From Miltoncostaea sp963771025 (GTDB lineage: Bacteria; Actinomycetota; Thermoleophilia; Miltoncostaeales; Miltoncostaeaceae): 64,000 bases of DNA. Numbering within the stretch: the stretch's first letter is position 1; every line of letters begins with the position of its first letter. The position numbers were made by a program, and so were the translations under genes. The notes under the pieces are model-generated. The model was not told where the DNA came from, did not search any database, and saw only the letters and a list, made by a program, of their open reading frames with translations. The stretch spans positions 186,001-250,000 of the forward strand of contig CAVYRL010000001.1 of assembly GCA_963771025.1 (NCBI GenBank). Reading direction: 5' to 3'. Shown here one piece after another: positions 54,601 through 62,920 of the stretch.

Positions 54601-54622
54601 GGATCCGTGCTGGCACGGATCC
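54601..54622 (+). terminator. Hairpin ending the atp-FKBP transcript
   Basis: GGATCCGTGC-TG-GCACGGATCC, perfect 10-bp arms (9 bp with a 4-base loop in practice), 16 bases after the FKBP stop. It lies inside a possible upstream extension of the next gene and argues against that longer start. Confidence 0.5.
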
Positions 54623-54653
54623 CCGGCGGGCCTCGTGGTGGGATGATCGCGCC

Positions 54654-56645
54654 GTGCGCTGGCCCCTCCACGCGGCGTGGACCTGTGCGGCACTCGCGGT
54701 GGCCGCGTTCGCGCTCGCGCTCGCGGTGCGGTCGATGGACGCGCACCCGCCGCAGTCGGCGTTCGACGCGCTCGGCTTCGCCCTGTTCGCGGCAGCCCCG
54801 CTCATCGCCGGGGTCGCGATCGCGCGCAACCAGCCGGCAAACCCGGTCGGCCCGATCGTGGCCGGCCTGGGCCTCCTGCCGGCGCTGGATGTCGCATTCG
54901 AGGCGTGGGCCTCCGCAGGCATGCACGGGCAGGTCGAGGGGGCCGGCTGGGCGGCGCTACTACTCCAGAGCGACTGGATTCTCGTCTTCGCCCTCCTCGC
55001 GCTGTTGTTGCTGGCGTTCCCCGACGGCCACCCAGTCGGCCCGCGCTGGCGCTGGGCGGTGGGCCTCGCGGTGGTCGCCCCGTTTGTCATGCTCGCCAGC
55101 ACGGGCGTCCGGGACGCGCGCTTGGACGCGCCCTACGGGGACGTGGCCCGTCCGCTGCCGACCCTGTCGGGCGTCCCGCAGGCCATCCTGTCCACGATCG
55201 GCCTGGGGTCGCTGCTCGCCGCGGTCGTGCTGGCGGCGGTCTCCGTGATGGTGCGTCTGCGTCGCTCGCGCGGGGTCGAGCGGACGCAGATCAAATGGCT
55301 GGCCGCCGCCGCGATGCTGCTGCCGGTGGCCCTCGTCGCGGGCACGGTCGAAGGCGCGCTGGTCGATGGCACAGGCGTGGTGACCGTGATCACGTTCCTC
55401 GGGGCGTACCTGGCTCTGATCGGCGCGGTGGCGGTGGCGATGCTGCGCCACGGGCTCTATGACGTCGATCGCGTCATCAGCCGGACGATCGCCTGGCTCG
55501 CCCTGTCGGTGCTCCTCGTCGCCGGTGTTGTGATCGTGGCGCTGGTGATCGCGGTGCCGCTCGGCGGGGGATCGGTGGCGGGCGCCGCCGTGGCGGGGGT
55601 GGCGGCGGCGCTGGTCTTCGATCCCCTGCGCCGGCGCCTGCAGCGGATCGTGGACCGGCGCTTCGACCGGGACCGCACGCGCGCCGTCGGCCGGGTTGAG
55701 GCGTTCTCGTCGCGCCTTCGCGACGGCGCCGCCGAGCCCGAAGGCATCGAGGACGTGCTGCGCGACGCCCTGGGCGATCCCGATCTGCAGCTGCTGGTGT
55801 GGCTGCCCGAGCACAGTACTCATGCGGATCTGGCCGGCGGTGAGCAGCCGGTGCCTTCGCCCGGGGGAGCGCGCACGGTGACTGCCGTCGGGCGCGGTCC
55901 CGCGCCGCTCGCACTGATCGTGCACTCCGACCGGCTGCTCCAGCGGCCGGGGCTCCTGGCCGACGTCGTCCGCGCCGCGGCCCTCCCGGTCGAAGTCGCC
56001 CGGTTGCGATGTGAGCTACGTCGCCGCCTGGACGAGGTCGAGGAGAGCCGTGAGCGGATCGTGCGGGCCGGCTATGAGGAGCGCCGGCGCCTCGAGCGCG
56101 ACCTGCACGATGGTGCGCAGCAGCGATTGGTGGCCCTCGGAATGGCGCTGCGGCGCGTCCAGCGCCGCCCGGATGCCGGTCCGGAGGTGGTCTGCGCGCT
56201 GGACGGCGCGGTCGATGAGCTCAGCGACGCGGTGTCCGGGCTTCGCGAGATCGCGCGCGGCCTGCGACCCGGGGCGCTCGACGACGGACTCGGGCCGGCC
56301 CTCGCCGACCTCGCCCGCCGCAGCCCGTTGACCGTGGATGTCGACGGGCCTCCGGAGGGGCTGCCACCCGAGATCGAGACGGCCGCGTACTACGTCGTCT
56401 GCGAGGGCGTGGCCAACGCGGTCAAGCACGCAGGCGCGACGCGCGTCGACATCTGCGCCAGGAGGGTGAACGGGTCGCTGACGCTGACCGTCGCCGACGA
56501 CGGTCGCGGCGGGGCCGCCGCCACGGGAGGCGGCGGGCTCTCGGGCCTGGCCGACAGGGTCGCGGCCCACGGGGGGTGCTTGCGGGTTCACAGCCCTCCG
56601 GGCGCCGGGACCCGTCTCGAGGTGGTGCTGCCGTGCGGATCGTGA
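54654..56645 (+). CDS. NarL-type sensor histidine kinase with N-terminal membrane domain
   Basis: A 663-residue kinase. About eight or nine hydrophobic segments fill residues 1-330. A linker carries HGLYDVDRVISRTIAW and DPLRRRLQRIVDRRFDRDRTRA, seen in a group of actinobacterial NarL-type kinases. A degenerate GAF-like part follows, then HisKA_3 with RRRLERDLHDGAQQRLVALG (His485) and HATPase_c with EGVANAVKHAG and VADDGRGGAA. GTG at 54654 is preferred to GTG 54591 because of the hairpin at 54601. GATGAT 6 bases upstream is a weak -10. It overlaps its regulator by 13 bases. Confidence 0.88.
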   Translation: MRWPLHAAWTCAALAVAAFALALAVRSMDAHPPQSAFDALGFALFAAAPLIAGVAIARNQPANPVGPIVAGLGLLPALDVAFEAWASAGMHGQVEGAGWAALLLQSDWILVFALLALLLLAFPDGHPVGPRWRWAVGLAVVAPFVMLASTGVRDARLDAPYGDVARPLPTLSGVPQAILSTIGLGSLLAAVVLAAVSVMVRLRRSRGVERTQIKWLAAAAMLLPVALVAGTVEGALVDGTGVVTVITFLGAYLALIGAVAVAMLRHGLYDVDRVISRTIAWLALSVLLVAGVVIVALVIAVPLGGGSVAGAAVAGVAAALVFDPLRRRLQRIVDRRFDRDRTRAVGRVEAFSSRLRDGAAEPEGIEDVLRDALGDPDLQLLVWLPEHSTHADLAGGEQPVPSPGGARTVTAVGRGPAPLALIVHSDRLLQRPGLLADVVRAAALPVEVARLRCELRRRLDEVEESRERIVRAGYEERRRLERDLHDGAQQRLVALGMALRRVQRRPDAGPEVVCALDGAVDELSDAVSGLREIARGLRPGALDDGLGPALADLARRSPLTVDVDGPPEGLPPEIETAAYYVVCEGVANAVKHAGATRVDICARRVNGSLTLTVADDGRGGAAATGGGGLSGLADRVAAHGGCLRVHSPPGAGTRLEVVLPCGS

Positions 56646-57298
56646 TCGGGGAGGACTCGGCGCTCTTCCGCGAGGGGCTCGCGCTGCTCCTGAAGGATGC
56701 CGGTCATGAGATCGTCGCGATGACCGGCGACGCGCCCTCCTTGCGGGCGGCGGTCGCGCGCGAGCAGCCCGACCTCGCCGTGGTGGACATCCGCATGCCG
56801 CCGCGCAATGAGGACGACGGGGCACGCGCCGCGGCCGAGATCCGCCGTGATCACCCACGCGTGGCGGTGATGCTGTTGTCCCAGCACGTCGAGACACGCC
56901 ACTCGCTCGACCTGGTCGCCACGGGGGGCTTCGGCTACCTGCTCAAGGACCGCGTGCTCGACGTGGACGACTTTCTCGACGCCCTCCGGCGCGTGGCCGA
57001 CGGGGGCTCAGCGCTCGACCCCGAGGTGGTCGCCGCGCTGGTCTCGGGGAGGCGCGACGACCCCCTGGCGGCGCTCAGCCCGCGTGAGCGAGAGGTGCTC
57101 GCCCTGATGGCCGAGGGTCGCACCAACGCCGGCATCGCGCGGCGGCTATGGCTCACCGACCGCACCGTCGAGACCCACGTGCGCAGCATCCTCGGCAAGC
57201 TCGGGTTGCCGGCCACCGACGAGGACCACCGCCGCGTGCTGGCGGTGCTGGCCCATCTGCGCGCCCACGCGGGCCCGGGTCTGCGCGCCACCACGTAG
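56633..57298 (+). CDS. NarL/LuxR-family response regulator
   Basis: A 221-residue regulator, partner of the kinase at 54654. The receiver has GEDS at residues 6-9, phospho-acceptor Asp52 in LAVVDIRMPP, and YLLKDRV with the conserved Lys. The output domain is LSPREREVLALMAEGRTNAG, then LTDRTVETHVRSILGKLGL, a LuxR-type helix-turn-helix. GTG at 56633 lies inside the kinase gene. An unusual insert RNEDDGARAA follows the phosphorylation site. Targets unknown. Confidence 0.92.
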   Translation: MRIVIGEDSALFREGLALLLKDAGHEIVAMTGDAPSLRAAVAREQPDLAVVDIRMPPRNEDDGARAAAEIRRDHPRVAVMLLSQHVETRHSLDLVATGGFGYLLKDRVLDVDDFLDALRRVADGGSALDPEVVAALVSGRRDDPLAALSPREREVLALMAEGRTNAGIARRLWLTDRTVETHVRSILGKLGLPATDEDHRRVLAVLAHLRAHAGPGLRATT

Positions 57299-57385
57299 CG
57301 CGGTCCCGCGCTGGCCACGATGTCCGTGGCGGCCGCCCCCGCGAGGATCGCTCCGACGGTTGACCCACCACCTCGGAGGACTCCC

Positions 57386-57688
57386 ATGAGCACCGGCACG
57401 CACCACATCGACGTCGCGCCCGCGCGCCGCTTCGGCGCACCGCAACTCGCGCTCGTCCTGGCCATCGTCTCGCTGCCCGGCAGCCTGTTGCCCTGGGATT
57501 GGTTCACCGCCGGGGGCCTTGTGATCGGTGTCCCATTGTCCATCGCCGGTCTCGCGCTAGGGATCCGCGCCTACCGCGACTCCGCGTCCACCCCAACCGG
57601 CCGCCGCGTCGGCATGGCCGCCGCCGTCATCGCGATCGCGGTGCTGCTGATCCCGGTGGTCTGGACGCTCGGCGCGGTCCTGGGGTGA
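57386..57688 (+). CDS. Small two- or three-span membrane protein
   Basis: A 100-residue protein. A short polar N-terminus (STGTHHIDVAPARR) leads to LALVLAIVSLPGSLLPWDWF, GGLVIGVPLSIAGLALGIRAY and, after a charged loop, VGMAAAVIAIAVLLIPVVWTLG. The AIVSLPxSxL...PLSIAGLALGI pattern is like DUF4190-type small membrane proteins, but this is only a resemblance. ATG at 57386 with GGAGGA 5 bases upstream. Single gene between the response regulator and an MFS gene. Confidence 0.7.
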   Translation: MSTGTHHIDVAPARRFGAPQLALVLAIVSLPGSLLPWDWFTAGGLVIGVPLSIAGLALGIRAYRDSASTPTGRRVGMAAAVIAIAVLLIPVVWTLGAVLG

Positions 57689-57712
57689 GGTCCGAGGGGG
57701 ATACTGGCATGC

Positions 57713-58990
57713 GTGATCCCGGTCCCCGATGCACTGCGCGTCCGCGAGTTCCGCGACGTCTGGCTCGCCAGCGTGGCATCGAACGCGGGCTCGTGGCTGC
57801 AGATCGTGGCCAGCGGCTGGCTCATCCTGAAGGCGACCGACAGCCCCGCCGCCGTGGGCGCGCTGGCCCTGGTCACCCGGGCCCCGGCGATCCTGCTGGC
57901 GGCCTACGCGGGCCGGATCGCCGACCGTTTCGACCGCCGCCTGGTCGGCATCTGGACCTTCCTCCTGCAGGCGGTCGCGGCCGCGCTGCTGGCCGTGATC
58001 ACCTGGGTGGACGGCGTCAACGTACCCGCCATCTACGCCCTCACCTTCGTCATCGGGGTCGGGTTCGCGCTCGGGTTGCCGGCGATGCTCGCCCTGATCC
58101 CGTCCCTGGTCCCGCGGCCGCGCCTGTCGCAGGCGGTCAGCCTCAACGCCGCCGGCATCAACGTCGCCCGGCTGCTCGGACCCGCCATCGGCGGCGTCAC
58201 GCTGGCGTTCGCCGGCGCGACGGTCTGCTTCACCCTCAACGCCCTCTCCTTCCTGGCGCTGGTGTGGGTGCTGTTGCGGCTGGCCCCTCGTCCGCCGGTG
58301 CGCCGCGGGGGAGAGCGGCATCGCATGCGCGAGGCCTTCGCGTACGCGCGCCGCGACCCGGCGATGCGCCGCCTGCTGCTCGGCATGGTCCTGTTCACCG
58401 CGCTCGCCTCGCCCATCCAGGAGCTCGCGCCGGTGGTGGCGGACCGGCTCGATGCCGGTGCCGGGGGCCTCGGCCTGCTGTTGGGGGCCATGGGCGGGGG
58501 CGCCCTATTCGGCGCATGGCTGCTCGAGCGACTGCAGGCGTCCGGGCTGCAGCGGCACCGGGCACTGCCGATCGCCTCGCTCACCTTCTCGGCCGGGCTC
58601 GCCGTCGTCGCGCTGACGCCGTGGCTGGCCGTCGGCATCCTGGGGATGGCGTTCAGCGGGGTGTTCTGGATCTGGATGTTCGCGGCCACCAACACCGCGG
58701 TGCAGCTGCTGGCGCCGCCGCCCCTGCTCGGTCGGCTGCTCGGCCTCTACCAGCTGTCGGTCATCGGACCGATCGCGGTCGGATCGACGCTGGCCGGGTT
58801 GGTGGCCGGGCAGGTGGGGATCTCCGCCACCCTCACCGGCTGCGCCCTGCTGCTCGCGGCGTGGGGCGCCTGGAGCCTGCGCAACGACGTCCCCGGGATC
58901 GACGCGCCGCGTCGCGAGGCCGGCCGCTCAGCCGGCGAACGCGGCGATCGTGTCCACGACCCGGGCGGGGACGCGGCCCTCGACCTTTAG
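57713..58990 (+). CDS. MFS transporter (EntS/MFS_3-like)
   Basis: A 425-residue transporter with about 12 membrane spans. It opens LRVREFRDVWLASVASNAGSWLQ, typical of the MFS_3 group that includes EntS, with AGRIADRFDRRLVGI as motif A and a Pro-rich cytoplasmic loop in the middle. Substrate unknown. GTG at 57713. The last 63 bases, coding for an unusual polar tail (RREAGRSAGERGDRVHDPGG), overlap antisense with the 3' end of the hydrolase gene at 58928. The core probably ends before this tail. Confidence 0.88.
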   Translation: MIPVPDALRVREFRDVWLASVASNAGSWLQIVASGWLILKATDSPAAVGALALVTRAPAILLAAYAGRIADRFDRRLVGIWTFLLQAVAAALLAVITWVDGVNVPAIYALTFVIGVGFALGLPAMLALIPSLVPRPRLSQAVSLNAAGINVARLLGPAIGGVTLAFAGATVCFTLNALSFLALVWVLLRLAPRPPVRRGGERHRMREAFAYARRDPAMRRLLLGMVLFTALASPIQELAPVVADRLDAGAGGLGLLLGAMGGGALFGAWLLERLQASGLQRHRALPIASLTFSAGLAVVALTPWLAVGILGMAFSGVFWIWMFAATNTAVQLLAPPPLLGRLLGLYQLSVIGPIAVGSTLAGLVAGQVGISATLTGCALLLAAWGAWSLRNDVPGIDAPRREAGRSAGERGDRVHDPGGDAALDL

Positions 58991-59746
58991 GAAATGCCCG
59001 GCACCCGGCACCCTGAGCGTCGTGGTGGGGCGCCCGGCGGCCCTGCGCGCGGCCAGCAGCCGCCCGAGATCGGAGATCGGCACCACGCCATCGGCCGTGC
59101 CCTGCACCAGCAGCGTCGGCTGACGCACGGCGGCCGCGTCGATGCGCGGATCGCGGTCGAGCGTCGCCCGGGCCACGTCGCTGCCGACCAGGCGCGCGAG
59201 CAGGCGGTTCGCGGTCCCGCCGGGCACCTTCGGCAGCGTGGTGAGCGGCCGTCCCGGAGCGGACAGGGACACCACCCGCGTCGCGGGGGCGGTGCGCGCG
59301 GCCCGCAGGGCCAGGTCGCCGCCCTGGCTGTGCCCGATCAGGGTCACCCGCGCGGAGTTGACGCCGGGCAGGGCGGCGAGCGTGCGGGTCGCCGCGACGG
59401 CGTCGGTCGCGAGCGGGCGGGCGTCCAGCCAGCTGAGGGGCGATCCTCCCGAGCGGCCGATGCCCCGCTTGTCGTACCGCAGCACCTCGATGCCCCGCTT
59501 CGCGAGGTTGTGCGCGAGCGTCCTGTAGTTGACGTCGCCGCGCCCGTCGAGCGAACCGTCTCGATTGTCCGGCCCGAAGCCCCCCACGATCACGGCAGCC
59601 GGGTGAGGCCCCGGCCCCGCCGGCACCGTCACCGTTCCGGACAACGTCAGCCCACCCGAGGTGGGAATCGTCACGGGCCGCTCCACCGGTGTGGAGGAGG
59701 ACGTCGCCACGGCCATCAGAGCGGCCCCGATCAGGGCGGAAACCAT
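58928..59746 (-). CDS. Secreted alpha/beta hydrolase
   Basis: A 272-residue hydrolase. The N-terminal MVSALIGAALMAVATSSS is a short signal-like segment. The fold shows VIVGGFGPDNRDGS (oxyanion strand), YDKRGIGRSGG, LIGHSQGGDLALRAA with the nucleophilic Ser in GHSQGG, VQGTADGVVPI (acid) and GAGHFLKVEG (His). Esterase or peptidase specificity is unknown. ATG 59746 is preferred over 59785. TAGCCT lies 7 bases upstream on its strand, fitting a leaderless mRNA. Its 3' end overlaps the MFS gene by 63 bases, tail to tail. Confidence 0.86.
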   Translation of the reverse strand: MVSALIGAALMAVATSSSTPVERPVTIPTSGGLTLSGTVTVPAGPGPHPAAVIVGGFGPDNRDGSLDGRGDVNYRTLAHNLAKRGIEVLRYDKRGIGRSGGSPLSWLDARPLATDAVAATRTLAALPGVNSARVTLIGHSQGGDLALRAARTAPATRVVSLSAPGRPLTTLPKVPGGTANRLLARLVGSDVARATLDRDPRIDAAAVRQPTLLVQGTADGVVPISDLGRLLAARRAAGRPTTTLRVPGAGHFLKVEGRVPARVVDTIAAFAG

Positions 59747-59753
59747 CTGAAGA

Positions 59754-59759
59754 AGGCTA
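59754..59759 (-). promoter_or_regulatory. Predicted -10 box of the alpha/beta hydrolase gene
   Basis: TAGCCT on the minus strand, 7 bases before the ATG at 59746. Identical in sequence to the malQ box. Confidence 0.5.
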
Positions 59760-59963
59760 GAGACGCCAGGTTCGATTTCGGCCAAGACCCGGTTCAGGGC
59801 GCCTCAGGGCACGGCTCCCGAAACGATTCGAAGGCCGCGGGAGTGACGATCCACGGCGGCCGACCCAGCACCGAATGGCGATCCGAGCGTCGCTCAGACG
59901 TTCCGGACCCGGCGGCCTGGCAGCCGAGATACCGGCTCGGTGCGCCCTCATCGGACGACCGGG

Positions 59964-59969
59964 TATCCT
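59964..59969 (+). promoter_or_regulatory. Predicted -10 box of the M20 peptidase operon
   Basis: TATCCT 6 bases before the GTG at 59976, with no Shine-Dalgarno sequence. The rest of the 229-base divergent gap (59747-59975) shows no gene or clear repeat. Confidence 0.5.
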
Positions 59970-59975
59970 CCCCGC

Positions 59976-61079
59976 GTGGACGAGGTTCTGCTCGCTGAGC
60001 GGCTGATCGCCTACGACACGTCGCGTCGCTCCGAGATCGGCCAGGCAACGGATTTCATCGCGGGCTGGCTCGAGGCTCGGGGGGCGTCGGTGCACCACGT
60101 CGAGACCGGCGGTCGCCGGAGCCTCGTGGCGCGTGTCGGGTCCGGTCCCGTTCGGCTCATCTATCACGGTCACGTGGACGTCGTTCCGGGGCACCCGGAG
60201 CAGTTCGCGCCGCGGGTGGACGGCGGCCGTCTGTACGGGCGCGGCGCCTACGACATGAAGGCCGCGCTCGCGGCGATGATGCTCGCGGTGGCCGACCTCT
60301 CGACCGGACTGCGCGGGGTTCAGGTGGAACTGATCGTCGTGCCCGACGAGGAACGTTCGGAGCCGGGGGAGAACTGTACCCAGATGATGGTCCACGACGG
60401 ACTCACGGCCGACTTCGTGGTGTGCGGCGAGCCGACCGACATGCAGGTGGGCGTGCAGGCCAAGGGCGTGCTGATGCTGCGGGTCGACGTGGCGGGCAGG
60501 GCGGCGCACGGGGCGACGCCCTGGCTGGGCGACAACGCCGTCCTGCGCGCGGTGGACATCTTCCGGGGCATCTGCGACCTGCCCTTCGCCTCCGAATCGG
60601 CCCCGCTCTTCGACCGGCCGTCGATCAACCTGGGGCGCATCCAGGGCGGAGACGCGGTCAACAAGGTGCCGGACACCTGCCGGATGGAGGTCGACATCCG
60701 CTACCTGCCGACCCAGTCGCCCGGTGAGGTGCTGCGCCAGGTGAGCGCGATCGACCCGCACGCCAGCGTCGAGGTGGTGCTCGCCCTGAGGCCGGCCGAC
60801 GTCCCGCCGGAGAACGTGTTCGTGCAGACGCTGCTCGGCGCCGCGGGGCGCTACGAGCCCTCCACCACCTCCGTCGGCCGTGACGGCGCCTCCGATGCCG
60901 TCGCCTTCCTCGACGTCGGCGTTCCCGCGGTGGAGTTCGGCCCGCGCGGCGCGGGGCACCACGGTCCCGAGGAGCATGTGGAGATCGAGAGCCTGCCGCG
61001 CTACCGCCGGGCGCTGACCGATTTCGCCCGCATGGTCGCCGAGCTGCCCGCGCCGGCCGCCGAGAAGGCCTCCGCATGA
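59976..61079 (+). CDS. M20 family metallopeptidase (ArgE/DapE-like)
   Basis: A 367-residue di-zinc amidohydrolase. The zinc and catalytic residues are in LIYHGHVDVVPGH (His and Asp), YGRGAYDMKAALAAMM (bridging Asp), VVPDEERSEPGEN (general-base Glu pair), VVCGEPTDM and AGHHGPEEHVE (distal His). A dimerisation domain (AKGVLMLRVDVAGRAAHGATP) sits in the middle. ArgE, DapE and carboxypeptidase relatives cannot be separated by eye, so no symbol is given. GTG start, predicted leaderless. Its stop overlaps the LCP gene (ATGA). Confidence 0.9.
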   Translation: MDEVLLAERLIAYDTSRRSEIGQATDFIAGWLEARGASVHHVETGGRRSLVARVGSGPVRLIYHGHVDVVPGHPEQFAPRVDGGRLYGRGAYDMKAALAAMMLAVADLSTGLRGVQVELIVVPDEERSEPGENCTQMMVHDGLTADFVVCGEPTDMQVGVQAKGVLMLRVDVAGRAAHGATPWLGDNAVLRAVDIFRGICDLPFASESAPLFDRPSINLGRIQGGDAVNKVPDTCRMEVDIRYLPTQSPGEVLRQVSAIDPHASVEVVLALRPADVPPENVFVQTLLGAAGRYEPSTTSVGRDGASDAVAFLDVGVPAVEFGPRGAGHHGPEEHVEIESLPRYRRALTDFARMVAELPAPAAEKASA

Positions 61080-62920
61080 CGGCCCCACCCGAGCCGCCGC
61101 ACCGCAACGCCCGCTACTGGCGGGTGCGCCCGCGCCGCAAGAGGTGGCTGTCGGTGGTCGCGTTGTCGCTCTGGGCGATCGTCGGCCTGGCCGTGTCGAT
61201 CACGCTCGGCGGCTACATCTACCTCGACCAGACGCTCCAGGCGGCGGCGCCCGACACGCCCGAGGCGAAGGCCGCCCGCGCGGCGACGCGCCCCGTGCTC
61301 CCGGGCATGCCGGTCAACGTGCTGCTGATCGGCTCCGACACGCGTCCGTCGCTCGGCGATCCCGGGCGCAGCGACTCGCTGATCCTCGTGCGGATGGATC
61401 CCAAGCGGAACCTGATCTCGATGCTGTCCTTCCCGCGCGACCTCTACGTGAACATCCCCGGCATGGGGATGAACAAGATCAATGCGGCCTACTCGGAGGG
61501 CCCGGCGAAGACGATCGAGACGATCAACGAGATCACCGGCGAGGACATCAACGACTACGTGATCGTCAACTTCACGGGTTTCGCCAAGCTCGTGGACGAG
61601 GTGGGCGGCGTCTACCTCGACATCGACCGCCGCTACTACAACAAGAACATCGGCACGGCGGCCACCAACTACTCGAACATCGACCTGCAGCCCGGGTACC
61701 AGAAGCTCAACGGTGCGGACGCCCTCGCGTACGTCCGCTACCGCCACACCGACTCGGACTACGACCGCATCGCGCGCCAGCAGCAATTCCTGTCCGAGCT
61801 GAAGCGTCAGACCAAGCAGCTCGACAACCTCACCAACATCACCAGCTTCCGCAAGATCTGGGGCAAGAGCATCGAGACCAGCATCACCAACGTGCCGCGG
61901 TTCCTCTCGATGCTCGAGCTCGCGTTGACCGTCCCCAAGGACCGCATCGCGCGGGTCGCCATCAAGGGCAGCTCCAGCATGATCAACGGCGCGTCCGTGG
62001 AGCTGGCGCCCCCGGGGGAGATCGCCACCAAGGTGGCCCAGTGGCGCGATCCGGAGTTCGAGCAGGCCACCAGGGCCACGGCCAAGCCCATCGATCCCCG
62101 CGCCGTGGACATCAACGTCTACAACGGCACCGGCAAGGCCCTCGCCGCCGAGGACGTGGCCCAGGCGCTCAGCAAGAAGAACTACGCCGCGACCGTCGCG
62201 GGCAACGCCAACGACTTCGGCTACACCGCGAGCGCGGTGCTCTACGGGCCCGGCTTCCGCGACGCGGCGCGCAAGGTGGCCGCGCTGCTCGGGCCCACGA
62301 CCAGCGTCGGCGCCCTCAACGCGTCGGACGCCCGGGGCAACGAGGTCGTCGTGATCGCGGGCGCCGACTTCACCGGCAGGCTCGCGACGCCCCCCAAGGC
62401 GGAGGCGCGTCCCGCCGCTGACACCGTCGCCACCACCGACCTGGTCCCCGCCATGGCTCAGATCCAGAAGGAGGTCCGCTTCCCGGTGATGGCGCCGCTC
62501 AAGGTGGCGCGCGGCTCCGCCGTGAAGATCGTGCGGGCGGCCAAGGTGGTCGCGAGCGGGGGCTCCAGCAGCCCTCGGATGGTCAAGGTCGTCGTCAACG
62601 TCAACCCGGGCGGCGTGGCTCGCTACTGGGCCATCACCATGACCGACATGAAGAACCCCCCGATCGTCGAGGGGGAGACCGGGTCGTACGCCTCGGGAGG
62701 CCGGCGCTACCTGACGTACTATGACGGCCGCAACCTCCAGCGCCTGGCCTTCCAGAGGGACGGGGTCTGGTACTGGGTGTCGAACACGCTGAAGAACGAC
62801 CTCAGTGCCAAGACGATCGAGGAGATCGCAAAGTCCATGCGCACCCTGAACCGCGCCAAGCTGCCCAAGGGGACCACCAACACCCCCATGTCGGTGGAGA
62901 CCGACGCGCCGACACCATGA
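61076..62920 (+). CDS. LytR-CpsA-Psr (LCP) family protein with LytR_C domain
   Basis: A 614-residue envelope protein. A basic N-terminus and one span (SVVALSLWAIVGLAVSITLGG, about residues 26-47) anchor it facing out. The LCP domain has VLLIGSDTRP, RSDSLILVRMDPKRN, LSFPRDLYVNIPG, KINAAYSEG and the phosphate-binding RYRHTDSDYDRIARQQQFL. A C-terminal LytR_C domain (IDPRAVDINVYNGTGKALAA) and a further 200-residue tail follow. LCP proteins transfer glycopolymers from lipid carriers to peptidoglycan, the later step of WecA-type pathways. Overlaps ugd by ATGA. Confidence 0.94.
   Translation: MTAPPEPPHRNARYWRVRPRRKRWLSVVALSLWAIVGLAVSITLGGYIYLDQTLQAAAPDTPEAKAARAATRPVLPGMPVNVLLIGSDTRPSLGDPGRSDSLILVRMDPKRNLISMLSFPRDLYVNIPGMGMNKINAAYSEGPAKTIETINEITGEDINDYVIVNFTGFAKLVDEVGGVYLDIDRRYYNKNIGTAATNYSNIDLQPGYQKLNGADALAYVRYRHTDSDYDRIARQQQFLSELKRQTKQLDNLTNITSFRKIWGKSIETSITNVPRFLSMLELALTVPKDRIARVAIKGSSSMINGASVELAPPGEIATKVAQWRDPEFEQATRATAKPIDPRAVDINVYNGTGKALAAEDVAQALSKKNYAATVAGNANDFGYTASAVLYGPGFRDAARKVAALLGPTTSVGALNASDARGNEVVVIAGADFTGRLATPPKAEARPAADTVATTDLVPAMAQIQKEVRFPVMAPLKVARGSAVKIVRAAKVVASGGSSSPRMVKVVVNVNPGGVARYWAITMTDMKNPPIVEGETGSYASGGRRYLTYYDGRNLQRLAFQRDGVWYWVSNTLKNDLSAKTIEEIAKSMRTLNRAKLPKGTTNTPMSVETDAPTP

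Noticed and set aside
54591..54653. Longer start (GTG 54591) for the second sensor kinase
   Set aside because: A 10-bp terminator-like hairpin lies inside the extension, and the membrane domain begins right after GTG 54654.
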